From: JAWKZG01 sp041396125
Lineage (GTDB): Bacteria; Pseudomonadota; Gammaproteobacteria; Competibacterales; Competibacteraceae
Length of the DNA stretch: 64,000 nt
Reading direction: 5' to 3'
Assembly (NCBI GenBank): GCA_041396125.1
Contig: JAWKZG010000001.1
Span: 496,001-560,000 of the forward strand
Positions 35,394 to 43,773 of the stretch are shown piece by piece (position 1 is the first letter of the stretch; each line of letters starts with the position of its first letter). The notes beneath the pieces are model-generated. The model was given only the letters and a program-made list of their open reading frames with translations. It made no database searches and was not told the DNA's origin. Position numbers and translations under genes: made by a program.

Positions 35394-38300
35394 ATGGTAG
35401 CTAGGGCCACATTCAAAGCGGTAAAACCCCAAGTTGATATTCCTGCAACCGAAAAGCAGGTGCTGGAGTTCTGGCGCGAGCAGAATATCTTTCAGCGCTC
35501 CATGAACGAGCGCGCCAACGGGCCTCATTTCGTGTTTTATGAAGGTCCGCCGACCGCGAATGGCCGGCCCGGCAGTCATCATGTTATTTCGCGGGCGTTC
35601 AAGGATATGTTCCCGCGTTACCGTGCTATGACCGGGTGTTATGTGCTGCGCAAAGGGGGCTGGGACACGCACGGTCTGCCAGTCGAGCTGGAAGTGCAAC
35701 GCCAGCTGGGCTTCAAGACCAAGCAGGAAGTGGTTGATTACGGGGTCGCCGAATTCAACCAGAAATGCCGTGAAAGCGTGTTCACGTACATCCAGGAATG
35801 GGAAGAACTGACCGAGCGGATCGCCTTTTGGGTGGATCTGGATGATGCCTATGTCACCTACCATAATGACTACATCGAATCCTGCTGGTGGATTTTAAAA
35901 TCCTTTTGGGACAAAGAGCTAATCTTTCAGGATTACAAGGTCGTACCGTATTCGCCGCGTTCCGGCACGCCATATTCCAGCCATGAAGTATCACTGGGTT
36001 ACAAGGATGTCGATGATCCCAGTGTGTATGTCCGCTTCAAGCTGAACTATGCTGACAATACCTATTTTCTGGTCTGGACAACAACACCCTGGACTCTGCC
36101 GGGTAATGTCGCTCTGGCCGTTGGCGCAGAGGTCGATTATGTCGAGCTGGAAGGTCGGCAAAGTGCTACTGCACCGCTGGAAAAACTGATCCTGGCCGAA
36201 GCTCTGGTCGAGGCAGCGGTAACGGCACGTGTACAGGATGGAGGCGGTTATCAGGTGGTGCGCCGGCTTAAGGGCCGTGAACTGACCGGTTTGCACTACG
36301 AACCGCTCTACACGTTTCTGCCAGTGGAGCAGGATTACTGCTATGTCGTTGCCGGTGATTTTGTCTCCACCGAAGATGGTACCGGCATCGTCCATATGGC
36401 CCCGGCATTCGGTGCCGACGATCTGGAAACCGGCAAGCAGTATGATCTGCCGGTGCTGATGACCGTGAATGATCAGGGCAAGTTTATCGATCAGGTGACG
36501 CTGGTTGCCGGGCAGGATTTCAAAGCCGCCGATAAAACCATCATTCGCGATCTGAAAGAACGCGGGCTGATGTATTTTGCCGGTACTTACCGTCACTCGT
36601 ATCCGCATTGCTGGCGCGACGGCGGGCCATTGATGTATCTGGCGCGCTCAACCTGGTATATCCGCGCCTCCAGCTATCGCGACAAAATGGTGGCTTTGAA
36701 TAACACCATCAACTGGGTGCCCAAGCATACCGGCACCGGCCGTTTTGGCAACTGGCTGGAAGACCTCAAGGACTGGGCTATCGGGCGCGAGCGCTTCTGG
36801 GGCACACCACTGCCGATCTGGCGCTGCGATAATCCTGAAATTGACTACAGTGTCTGTGTTGGCAGCCGGGCCGAACTGGAACAACTCAGTGGTCGGGAGC
36901 TGGCCGATCTGGATCTGCATCGGCCCTATGTCGACGAAATCACCTGGGAGATCGAGATCGACGGCAAAAAAGGCGTCATGCGCCGGGTGCCGGAAGTGAT
37001 TGATGTCTGGTTTGATTCCGGTGCAATGCCGTTTGCACAATGGGGTTATCCCTATAAAAACCAGGACCGGTTTCAGGGGCAGTACCCGGCTGATTATATC
37101 TGCGAAGCGGTCGACCAGACCCGTGGCTGGTTTTACAGTCTGCACGCGATCTCAGCCATGCTGAACGAAAGCGTGGCCTTTAAAAATGTCATCTCGCTCG
37201 GCCATATCCTGGATAAGGAAGGCCGCAAAATGTCCAAATCGCGCCCGGAAACCTTCGTCGGGCCGTGGGATGTGCTGGACAAATACGGTGCGGATGCATT
37301 TCGCTGGTATATGTACACGTCTGGCGCACCGGGTGAGCCGCGCCGGTTCTCGGTGGAACTGGTCGGTGATGTGGTGCGCAGTTTTTATCTGACGCTTTGG
37401 AATTGCTACAGTTTTTTTACCACATACGCCGAACTGGATGGCTTTGATCCGACCGCCCCGGCGGTTGAACTGAGTGCGCGTGACCCGCTGGATCGCTGGA
37501 TTCTGGGCGAGCTGCATTTATTGGTGCAGCGTATCACCGAAGCCTATGAAAACTACGATGCTCCCAACGCGACCCGGCCCATCGAGCAATTCGTGGACGA
37601 TCTGTCGAACTGGTACCTGCGTCGTTCGCGCCGGCGGTTCTGGAAAACCGAATCCGATCAGGACAAAATCGCCGCCTATCAAACCTTGTATGAATGTCTG
37701 GTGACGGTCGCCAAGCTATTGGCACCCGCCATGCCGTTTCTGAGTGAGTCCCTGTATCGGGCACTGGTGGCGCAAATCGATGCCAGCGCGCCTGATTCCG
37801 TGCATTTATGCGATTGGCCGCAAGCTACTCCGGCCCGTATCGATCAGACTCTGGTTGATGAAATGCGGCTGGTGAAAAATCTGGTTCGTACCGGTCATGC
37901 AGCGCGCAATAATGCCGGTATCCGGGTGCGTCAGCCGCTGGCCGAGGTGTCTTTCGGGGTGCCTTCCACGCACGATGCCGAAGTCGCGCTGCGCTATCGC
38001 GATCCGATCATCGAAGAGCTGAATGTCAAAGCCGTCAAAATCCTTGAAGCCGGGGCGGAGATGGTTGAATACCGGCTGAAACCGGTCGATACGCTGGGCC
38101 GTGAGTTGCGCAAGGATTTTCCTGCTGTGCGCAAGGCTATCGTCGAGGCAAGCCCGGCTCAGGCCAAAATCTGGGGTAAAGCGCTGCTGGCGGATGAGAG
38201 CATTGATCTGGCGGCAAATGGCAAAACCTTCACGCTGAGCAAAGAGCAGATTATTGTTCAGCAGTCCGGGGCGGAAGGCTATGCCGTAGCGGAATCCGGC

Positions 38301-38603
38301 GGCATTCTGGCAGCGCTCAAAACCGAGTTGACTGAGGCCTTGCTCCAGGAAGGTCTGGCTCGTGAAGTGGTGCGCCGGGTGCAGCAATTACGTAAAGACG
38401 CTGATCTGGACATTGCGGATCGCATTGCGGTGAGTTATCAGGCGAGTGCGAAACTAAGCGCAGCAATCGATGCCTTCCAGGCGTATATCTGCAATGAAAC
38501 CCTGGCTGATGAATTCCGCGCAGGTGATCCGGCCGCACTGCCCTTTACGGCCAGTGATGAGTTTGATGCCGAGACACTGACAGTGGGATTGCGCAAAGTA
38601 TAA
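35394..38603 (+). CDS. ileS: Isoleucyl-tRNA synthetase, type 2 (eukaryote-like), with GSHH signature
   Basis: Class I synthetase, 1069 residues, charging tRNA(Ile). It belongs to the IleRS2 group (YEGPPTANGRPG, RKGGWDTHGLPVELEVQ), not the usual proteobacterial IleRS1. The HIGH-like motif reads G60-S61-H62-H63, a GXHH form in place of HXGH. KMSKS is intact at 612-616. Editing-domain motifs such as WTTTPWTLPGN are present. The ending lacks the IleRS1 zinc-binding cysteines. lspA, the usual downstream neighbour of ileS1, is absent; mtnK follows. The start is ATG 35394 (MVARATFKAVKPQVDIP). IleRS2 enzymes resist mupirocin; a GXHH variant is reported to resist even more strongly (from memory, not checked). 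Confidence 0.95.
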   Translation: MVARATFKAVKPQVDIPATEKQVLEFWREQNIFQRSMNERANGPHFVFYEGPPTANGRPGSHHVISRAFKDMFPRYRAMTGCYVLRKGGWDTHGLPVELEVQRQLGFKTKQEVVDYGVAEFNQKCRESVFTYIQEWEELTERIAFWVDLDDAYVTYHNDYIESCWWILKSFWDKELIFQDYKVVPYSPRSGTPYSSHEVSLGYKDVDDPSVYVRFKLNYADNTYFLVWTTTPWTLPGNVALAVGAEVDYVELEGRQSATAPLEKLILAEALVEAAVTARVQDGGGYQVVRRLKGRELTGLHYEPLYTFLPVEQDYCYVVAGDFVSTEDGTGIVHMAPAFGADDLETGKQYDLPVLMTVNDQGKFIDQVTLVAGQDFKAADKTIIRDLKERGLMYFAGTYRHSYPHCWRDGGPLMYLARSTWYIRASSYRDKMVALNNTINWVPKHTGTGRFGNWLEDLKDWAIGRERFWGTPLPIWRCDNPEIDYSVCVGSRAELEQLSGRELADLDLHRPYVDEITWEIEIDGKKGVMRRVPEVIDVWFDSGAMPFAQWGYPYKNQDRFQGQYPADYICEAVDQTRGWFYSLHAISAMLNESVAFKNVISLGHILDKEGRKMSKSRPETFVGPWDVLDKYGADAFRWYMYTSGAPGEPRRFSVELVGDVVRSFYLTLWNCYSFFTTYAELDGFDPTAPAVELSARDPLDRWILGELHLLVQRITEAYENYDAPNATRPIEQFVDDLSNWYLRRSRRRFWKTESDQDKIAAYQTLYECLVTVAKLLAPAMPFLSESLYRALVAQIDASAPDSVHLCDWPQATPARIDQTLVDEMRLVKNLVRTGHAARNNAGIRVRQPLAEVSFGVPSTHDAEVALRYRDPIIEELNVKAVKILEAGAEMVEYRLKPVDTLGRELRKDFPAVRKAIVEASPAQAKIWGKALLADESIDLAANGKTFTLSKEQIIVQQSGAEGYAVAESGGILAALKTELTEALLQEGLAREVVRRVQQLRKDADLDIADRIAVSYQASAKLSAAIDAFQAYICNETLADEFRAGDPAALPFTASDEFDAETLTVGLRKV

Positions 38604-38620
38604 CGTAATCAGGAGTATGC

Positions 38621-39891
38621 ATGAGCATGGCAACGTCTGCCCGCTATTACCCGCACAACGAAGCAAGCCTGACACCTTATTTGAACGAAATTCCTAAGGT
38701 AGCCAATCTGTTGGGGGGCAAACCCGATGATTGGCGTGTTCAGGAAGTCGGTGATGGTAATCTGAACCTGGTTTTTATTGTGCGTGGTCCGAGCAACGGC
38801 ATTGTCGTTAAACAGGCTTTGCCGTATGTGCGCTTAGTCGGTGAATCCTGGCCTTTGCCCCTTAGTCGTGCCCATTTTGAACAACTGGCACTGCGTGAGC
38901 AGGCGCAGCATGCGCCGGGCCTGGTGCCCGAGATTTATCATTATGATGAAGCGTTGGCGTTAATTGCTATGGAATTGCTAGAGCCCCATATCATCATGCG
39001 TAAAGGGATGATTCAAGGTATTGAGTATCCACAGTTTGCCGAGCACATCACTGACTTTATGGCTCGCAGCCTGTTTTTCAGTTCTGATCTGGCGTTGTCA
39101 GCGGCCGAAAAAAAGCCCGTATGGCGGTTTTTTGCGGTAATACCGCCTTGTGCAAAATCACCGAGGATTTGGTTTTTACAGAACCTTATATGCTGGCTGA
39201 GAATAACCGCTGGACCAGTCCGCAACTGGATGCTGATGCACAGGCAATTCGCACCGATAGTGCGCTAAAAGTGGGTGTTTCCGAGCTGAAATTAAAATTT
39301 CTGACCTCGGCCCAGGCCTTGATTCACGGTGATTTACATACCGGGTCGATCATGCTGACACAGACTGATACCCGTGTGATTGATCCCGAGTTTGCCTTTT
39401 ATGGCCCGATAGGGTTTGACCTGGGCGCTTGTATTGCTAATTTATTGCTCAATTATTTCAGCCAGGATGGTCATGCAACAGCGCAGGACCCGCGTACCGA
39501 TTATCAGGAATGGATACTGCAACAAGTCGAAGCAGTCTGGGCTGGCTTTGATGCCAAGTTTCGTGCGCTGTGGCGTGAGCAACATCAAGGCGATGCCTAT
39601 CCTCAAGCTTTATTTGTGGATGATGCTCAGGCACAGGCTTTAGCACAAGATCGCTATATGCAAAACGTGTTCGCCGATGCGTTGGGCTTTGCGGGTGCCA
39701 AGATGATCCGCAGAATTCTCGGATTAGCCCATAACATTGATCTGGAGTGGATTGAAGACCCGGAACAACGCGCTCAGTGTGAGCGACGTGGATTGCGCGC
39801 CGGGCGCGAGTTGATTATGAATCAGGCCGCTATCGGCTCAATTGCAGAGGTTAGTGCCTTAGCGCGTGATCTGCGAACAGAGGTTACGTAG
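38621..39891 (+). CDS. mtnK: S-methyl-5-thioribose kinase, one frameshift near 39110
   Basis: Phosphorylates 5-methylthioribose in methionine salvage. Part one: LLGGKPDDWRVQEVGDGNLNLVFIVRG (ATP loop), VVKQALPYVRLVGESWPL and ITDFMARSLFFSSDLAL. Part two after the shift: MAVFCGNTALCKITEDLVFTEPY, LIHGDLHTGSIM (catalytic loop) and VIDPEFAFYGPIGFDLGA (metal loop). The join lies in a run of seven A at 39107-39113; eight would restore ...EKKARMAVFCGN. Restored length is about 423 residues, normal for MtnK. The salvage partner mtnA is not seen nearby. Probably a homopolymer read error. Confidence 0.9.
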
Positions 39892-39973
39892 TTGTGAATA
39901 ACGATCGGTGGTTTCTTAAACCTAAACCCTGTACCGTGCACAAGTAGTTATCTAATGAAAAGAAAAAATAAAG

Positions 39974-40018
39974 GTTCTAAGGGCTATTATTTTTACGTAA
40001 AGCCCCCATTATTAGAAC
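39974..40018. terminator. Stem-loop after mtnK
   Basis: GTTCTAA (39974-39980) pairs with TTAGAAC (40012-40018), and GGGCT with AGCCC lies inside, in an AT-rich gap of 170 bases. A T-rich stretch follows. Likely the end of the ileS-mtnK transcript. Confidence 0.5.
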
Positions 40019-40061
40019 AATTATTATTTTTATGTGAATACCCCTACTCCAGAGGAAACCG

Positions 40062-40937
40062 ATGAAACAATTACTCTTAGGCCTTGCTGTCACAGTGCTT
40101 TGTACCATCATGATTATGCCGGAAGCCGATGCGCGCCGTTTGGGTGGTGGTAAGAGCTTTGGCCGTTCTACGCCGAGCGCTGTGCAACAACGGCAGAATG
40201 CTGCGCCGACACGACCGGGAGCACCGGCCCGGGCACCGGCCACCTCAGGCGCCCGACGCTGGTTAGGGCCTTTGGCGGGCCTGGCTGCTGGTGGTTTGCT
40301 GGCGGCAATGTTGTTTGGTGATGGGTTCGAGAATTTGCAATTATTCGATATTCTGATTATTGCCGGACTAATATTTGGCGCTATCTGGTTATTCCGCACA
40401 CTGCGCCGCAGCAGTGCCGGAGCCGCTATGCCACGGCAGGTGGCGGCAAGCAGTGCGGGTAATGCGCCGGCGTCTATGAGCGCGCCGCAGATGCGTGAAG
40501 GAGCCTCGTTCGGCGGCAGCAGCAGCGGGAATGCCGACAGCGCCTTGCTGGAAGGTCGTGACCGGCCCGCCTGGTTTAACGAACAGGAGTTTTTACAAGC
40601 TGCTAAAACCCATTTCGTCCGCTTGCAGGCGGCCTGGGATAAAGGCGATACCAAAGATATCCGCGAATACACGACGCCGGAACTATTCGCGCAATTAACC
40701 CTGGAGCGCCAATCCTATGGCAGCAACCAATTCACCGAAGTGGTAACCCTGGACGCGGAATTGCTGGGGCTTGCACGCGAAGGCGACCAAGTGGTGGCGA
40801 GCGTACGTTATAGCGGTCTGATCCGTGAGGAGCAAAACGCCGAAGCCAAGCCGTTCAGCGAAATCTGGCATGTGCAGCGGTCGTTTTCTGAGCCTAATGC
40901 GGACTGGTTTATTGCCGGTATCGAGCAGGAAGGCTGA
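40062..40937 (+). CDS. Tim44-like domain protein with signal and membrane segment
   Basis: 291 residues. N-terminal signal (MKQLLLGLAVTVLCTIMIMPEADA), then a Gly/Ala/Pro-rich linker. Two hydrophobic stretches follow (WLGPLAGLAAGGLLAAMLFG, about 68-87, and ILIIAGLIFGAIWLF, about 97-111), and a C-terminal Tim44/MRPL45-like domain from about 165 (WFNEQEFLQAAKTHFVRLQAAWDKGD...IREYTTPELFAQL...). Bacterial members are common and of unknown role. The start is supported by AGAGGAAA upstream. It is a single-gene unit closed by a terminator. Confidence 0.87.
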   Translation: MKQLLLGLAVTVLCTIMIMPEADARRLGGGKSFGRSTPSAVQQRQNAAPTRPGAPARAPATSGARRWLGPLAGLAAGGLLAAMLFGDGFENLQLFDILIIAGLIFGAIWLFRTLRRSSAGAAMPRQVAASSAGNAPASMSAPQMREGASFGGSSSGNADSALLEGRDRPAWFNEQEFLQAAKTHFVRLQAAWDKGDTKDIREYTTPELFAQLTLERQSYGSNQFTEVVTLDAELLGLAREGDQVVASVRYSGLIREEQNAEAKPFSEIWHVQRSFSEPNADWFIAGIEQEG

Positions 40938-40998
40938 TAAATCTGCCTTAAGTAATCATGCTGACGCGTTTCGGTGCGAGCGTGCACTGAAACGGCAT

Positions 40999-41027
40999 AA
41001 AAAGCCGGGCCTGAGCCCGGCTTTTTT
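40999..41027. terminator. Intrinsic bidirectional terminator
   Basis: AAAGCCGGGC-CTGA-GCCCGGCTTT with A-rich 5' and T-rich 3' flanks. It separates the Tim44-like gene from the converging gor gene and can serve both. Confidence 0.9.
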
Positions 41028-41060
41028 AATGTTGCCTGAACAACTGTTTGAACGTGTTTT

Positions 41061-42410
41061 TTAGCGCAAAGTGACCAACTCTTCTGCGCTGGTCGGGTGA
41101 ATAGCCACGGTATTATCGAAGTCCCGCTTGGTCGCGCCCATTTTCACGGCTACTGCAAAACCTTGCAGCATTTCGTCCGCCCCCTGGCCGATGATATGGC
41201 AGCCGACGATTTTTTCTTCGGGGCCAACACAAACCAGCTTCATGGCGGTTTTGGGTTTGTGCCGGGTAAAACCGTGGTACATCGCCGTAAAACGGGTCTG
41301 ATAGACTTTCACGGCAGCGCCATGTTGCTCGAGCGCTTCGTCTTCACTCAGGCCTACCGTGCCGATAGGCGGATGGCTGAACACCACAGTCGGGATATTG
41401 TCGTAATCCAGCTTGCTGTCCGGCTGATCCAGAAACAAACGTGCTGCCAGGCGTCGGCCAGCGGCAATGGCAACCGGGGTCAGTTCGGCCTGGCCGCTAA
41501 TATCGCCAATCGCGTAGATGCCGGGGACATTGGTATTCTGATAGGCATCGGTCGGGATATAACCATTGGCTTTTGCTTCGATCCCCGCTGCTGCCAGATT
41601 CAGGCCTGCGGTATTGGGTTCGCGCCCGATCGCCCACAGCAGGGTATCGGCATGCAGGATTGTATCGCCCTGGTCACATTGAATTGCCAGCGTGTTGTCA
41701 TCCAGACGTTCCAGTGTCTGCACCTGCGTACCCGTTATGATGTTGATGCCGTCGTTTTGCATCTGTTCCATCAGCTCTTCGCGCAGCATGCTGTCGAATG
41801 TGCGCAGCAGATGATGTTTGCGCAATAACATGGTTACGTCAGCCCCAAGCGCTTTCAGCATGCCCGCCAGTTCGACCGCGATATAACCGCTGCCCACCAC
41901 GGCCACCCGCTGGGGAAGGTGTTCCAGTTCAAAAAAACCGTCTGAAGTGATACCCAGTTCTGCACCCGGAATATCAGGAAGCACCGGTTTGCCGCCAGTG
42001 GCGATCACAATATGATCAGCTGTGTAATGTTCCCCGTTGACCTCAATGGTGCGCTGATCCACAAACCGTCCGTAGCCGCGCACCAGATCCACCTTGCTGT
42101 CGGCTAACAGCCGATCGTAGGTGTCGTTCAATCGGCTGACATAGGCATCCCGATCCTGCTTCAGTTGCGCCCAGTCAAAACGCCAGCTGTCAATCTCAAA
42201 GCCGTAGCCCGGTGCGTCGTCCAGCATCTGCGCAATGCTGGCGCCATACCACATGACTTTTTTCGGTACGCAACCAACATTGACGCAGGTGCCGCCCAAC
42301 CGGCCCGCTTCGATGACCAGGGCTTTGGCGCCGTACTCGGCCGCCCGTCGGGCGGTTGCCACGCCACCGCTGCCACCGCCCAGGGCGATATAATCGTAAT
42401 GCTTGCTCAT
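41061..42410 (-). CDS. gor: Glutathione-disulfide reductase
   Basis: NADPH-dependent flavoenzyme that keeps glutathione reduced. 449 residues from ATG 42410: FAD motif GGGSGGVATARRA (11-23), redox pair C42-x4-C47 in GGTCVNVGCVPKK, NADPH fold VVGSGYIAVELAGMLKALG with following basic LLRKHHLLRTFD, FAD motif YAIGDISGQAELTPVAIAAGR and C-terminal HPTSAEE active-site His/Glu. The open frame upstream to 42854 is only the antisense of the divergent gene. Typical Gor length; also possible is trypanothione-reductase-like specificity, but that is less likely. Confidence 0.94.
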   Translation of the reverse strand: MSKHYDYIALGGGSGGVATARRAAEYGAKALVIEAGRLGGTCVNVGCVPKKVMWYGASIAQMLDDAPGYGFEIDSWRFDWAQLKQDRDAYVSRLNDTYDRLLADSKVDLVRGYGRFVDQRTIEVNGEHYTADHIVIATGGKPVLPDIPGAELGITSDGFFELEHLPQRVAVVGSGYIAVELAGMLKALGADVTMLLRKHHLLRTFDSMLREELMEQMQNDGINIITGTQVQTLERLDDNTLAIQCDQGDTILHADTLLWAIGREPNTAGLNLAAAGIEAKANGYIPTDAYQNTNVPGIYAIGDISGQAELTPVAIAAGRRLAARLFLDQPDSKLDYDNIPTVVFSHPPIGTVGLSEDEALEQHGAAVKVYQTRFTAMYHGFTRHKPKTAMKLVCVGPEEKIVGCHIIGQGADEMLQGFAVAVKMGATKRDFDNTVAIHPTSAEELVTLR

Positions 42411-42485
42411 GCTTTGAATCCTTATATTTCTGGAATAAATAAACAGGTTACCATTGTGCCTTCTACGCAAAGAAGGAGAACCCCG

Positions 42486-42863
42486 ATGAGCACCAAAGCC
42501 GGATTGCGTCTGGCACCCGAAATTTTCCGTCAGCGCCTGCTGCTGGAAGGGTATTACAGCATTGCGGTTGACCAGCAAACGGTCAGCCGGTTTCTGGTCG
42601 CACTGGCCGCCGAGCTGGAACTGCGTACGTATGGTGAGCCCGTCGTGTTCGCACCTGCCAGTGGTATGGGGCGGGATGATAATGCAGGTTTCGATGGCTT
42701 TGTGCCGCTGATTGATTCCGGTATCTCGATTTACGTCTGGAGTAAAGCCCGCTTTGTATCGCTGGTGATCTATACCTGTAAAGGTTTCGACGAAGATCGC
42801 GCCGGCGCATTCACCCGTGAATTTTTCGCCATCGAAAACGAGCTCGTTAGTCACGCATTTTAA
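42486..42863 (+). CDS. S-adenosylmethionine decarboxylase-like protein with altered active site
   Basis: 125 residues, starting MSTKAGLRLAPEIFRQRLLLEGYY with Shine-Dalgarno AAGGAG. The segment GFVPLIDSGISIYVWSK...SLVIYTCKGFDEDRAGAFTREFF matches the SpeD/SpeH core, in which chain cleavage at Glu-Ser makes the pyruvoyl group. Here the pair is Asp77-Ser78; the next His is Gly79 and the processing His is Tyr83; the catalytic Cys98 is kept. So cleavage and substrate may differ from AdoMet decarboxylase. SpeD relatives acting on arginine or ornithine are known. It diverges from gor with 75 bases between. Confidence 0.75.
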   Translation: MSTKAGLRLAPEIFRQRLLLEGYYSIAVDQQTVSRFLVALAAELELRTYGEPVVFAPASGMGRDDNAGFDGFVPLIDSGISIYVWSKARFVSLVIYTCKGFDEDRAGAFTREFFAIENELVSHAF

Positions 42864-42892
42864 GCCGTTAGTCGGTCAATACGTAATTATAC

Positions 42893-42921
42893 TTGCGCCT
42901 GGGTCGCGAGCAGCGTACACT
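42893..42921 (+). promoter_or_regulatory. Sigma-70-like promoter of a small RNA
   Basis: TTGCGC (42893-42898), 17-base spacer, TACACT (42916-42921). It predicts transcription from about 42928 into a stretch without a convincing long gene that ends at a strong terminator (43156-43191). Confidence 0.55.
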
Positions 42922-42927
42922 CCGCGC

Positions 42928-43191
42928 CCACTTTAGTAACAACAAAGAGCGAACCTGTTTTTACCATGAATCAACCTTTGATAGTCAGTCATATGCCCAA
43001 TGCAAGCGACTACCGTTTATGCGGTTTCACCCTGCTATGCCGGCGTGCGCTGAAATCGTTGCGCGGGACATGTCAGGTTCATGCCGAGAATCCGAATTTG
43101 AAGTAGATTTTCCCTGCAGGGAGGTCTGCTGCTACAGGCCTTCCGAAAATACCGAAACCCCGGTAGGTCTATGGCCTGCCGGGGTTTTTTT
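42928..43191 (+). ncRNA. Candidate small RNA or short-ORF transcript of about 265 nt
   Basis: A promoter-like pair upstream and a strong intrinsic terminator at the end delimit a transcript with no long reading frame. It matches none of the RNAs I could test by eye: no RNase P GAGGAAAGUC, no tmRNA ends, no SRP core. A 46-codon frame at 42966-43106 (MNQPLIVSHMPNASDYRLCG...) ends just before the terminator but has no good ribosome site. Function unknown. Confidence 0.5.
43156..43191 (+). terminator. Strong intrinsic terminator of the candidate small RNA
   Basis: A 14-bp stem (43156-43169 with 43173-43186, GC-rich, two G-U pairs, three-base loop) followed by seven T. It lies far from any annotated stop codon (gene end at 42863), which supports an independent transcript. 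Confidence 0.88.
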
Positions 43192-43383
43192 ATCCCCTGG
43201 GATTTTGATGCCCCAGGGAATGTCATTCAGCCTGTTGATACAGGCATAACCGGTGTTGATGTGCAGAATAACCGCCCAGCGGACCGGCTTCTGATGGCCG
43301 GCTGGCGCATTTGCCCGCCTTGTCGATCGATGTTGGGCGTCGGTGGAATGTGTACCGGGTGGTGATTCGGCATTAGCAGCAAG
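43192..43383. other. Gap between small-RNA terminator and tRNA genes
   Basis: 192 bases without a gene. A second, weaker hairpin (TCCCCTGGG near 43192 with CCCAGGGA near 43212) and CCGGC-8-GCCGG near 43280-43300 are visible. The tRNA promoter should lie here but is not obvious. Confidence 0.4.
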
Positions 43384-43455
43384 GCGAAGTTAGCTCAGCG
43401 GTAGAGCAGCGGATGTTTAATCCGCAGGTCGTGGGTTCGATTCCCACACTTTGCA
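43384..43455 (+). tRNA. tRNA gene with aberrant anticodon loop (Lys-UUU by position; Asn-like sequence)
   Basis: Cloverleaf: acceptor GCGAAGT/ACTTTGC, D-arm GCTC-AGCGGTA-GAGC, anticodon stem GCGGA/TCCGC, T-arm GTGGG-TTCGATT-CCCAC, discriminator A. The anticodon loop is TGTTTAA. By position the anticodon is TTT, but base 33 is G, whereas U33 is nearly universal. Loop and stem are one deletion and one insertion away from CTGTTAA, the tRNA-Asn(GTT) loop. CCA is not encoded. Either an Asn tRNA with local read errors or a divergent, possibly phage-derived tRNA. Confidence 0.75.
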
Positions 43456-43458
43456 GCT

Positions 43459-43530
43459 TGGAAAGTAGCTCATTGGTAGAGCAACTGGCTTATAACCAGT
43501 CGGTAGCAGGTTCGAATCCTGCCTTTCGAT
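43459..43530 (+). tRNA. tRNA-Ile(TAT)-like gene
   Basis: Three bases after the first tRNA. D-arm GCTC-ATTGGTA-GAGC, anticodon stem ACTGG/CCAGT with normal loop CTTATAA (anticodon TAT, reading AUA), T-arm GCAGG-TTCGAAT-CCTGC. The acceptor TGGAAAG/CTTTCGA has a mismatch at the second pair, and CCA is not encoded. Most bacteria read AUA with a lysidine-modified CAT anticodon, so a TAT isoleucine tRNA is uncommon and often phage-borne. Confidence 0.75.
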
Positions 43531-43533
43531 TAC

Positions 43534-43773
43534 TCGGATAGCCATCCGAAAATCAGTACCGGAATGCGCAAGCATTCCACCTGGGTAGCCCCGGTGTCAG
43601 CCTTTGCAGCAGGCAATAGTGATGTAGCGCCTGCTGCGAATAAAGGCTGACACAGCACCCGATGCGCTTCGCATGAGGGCTTAGAACAGCTGCCAGCGCG
43701 CTGTAAAAGGAGTTGTCACCAGCCGCAGCGGAGTTTGCGGTTGCTACGGAATAAGGCCGTTCCGCCGGTGACA
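43534..43773 (+). ncRNA. Hairpin-rich structured region next to the tRNAs
   Basis: Starts within 4 bases of the second tRNA. Pairings seen: TCGGAT/ATCCGA (43534-43549); GGAATGC-GCAA-GCATTCC with a GNRA loop (43561-43578); a two-part stem of 12 plus 9 bp at 43594-43653; ATGCG/CGCAT (43662-43674); ACAGC/GCTGT (43686-43704); and a three-way junction closed by TGTCACC/GGTGACA (43714-43773) with two inner hairpins. No open frame explains it. It could be the 3' part of the tRNA transcript or an unknown structured RNA. Confidence 0.55.

Noticed and set aside
41097..41828. A 243-codon plus-strand open frame
   Set aside because: Antisense to gor, which has every expected motif.
42928..43191. Known housekeeping RNA (RNase P, tmRNA, SRP, 6S)
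   Set aside because: None of the conserved core sequences of these RNAs is present, and the ends do not pair as in 6S RNA.
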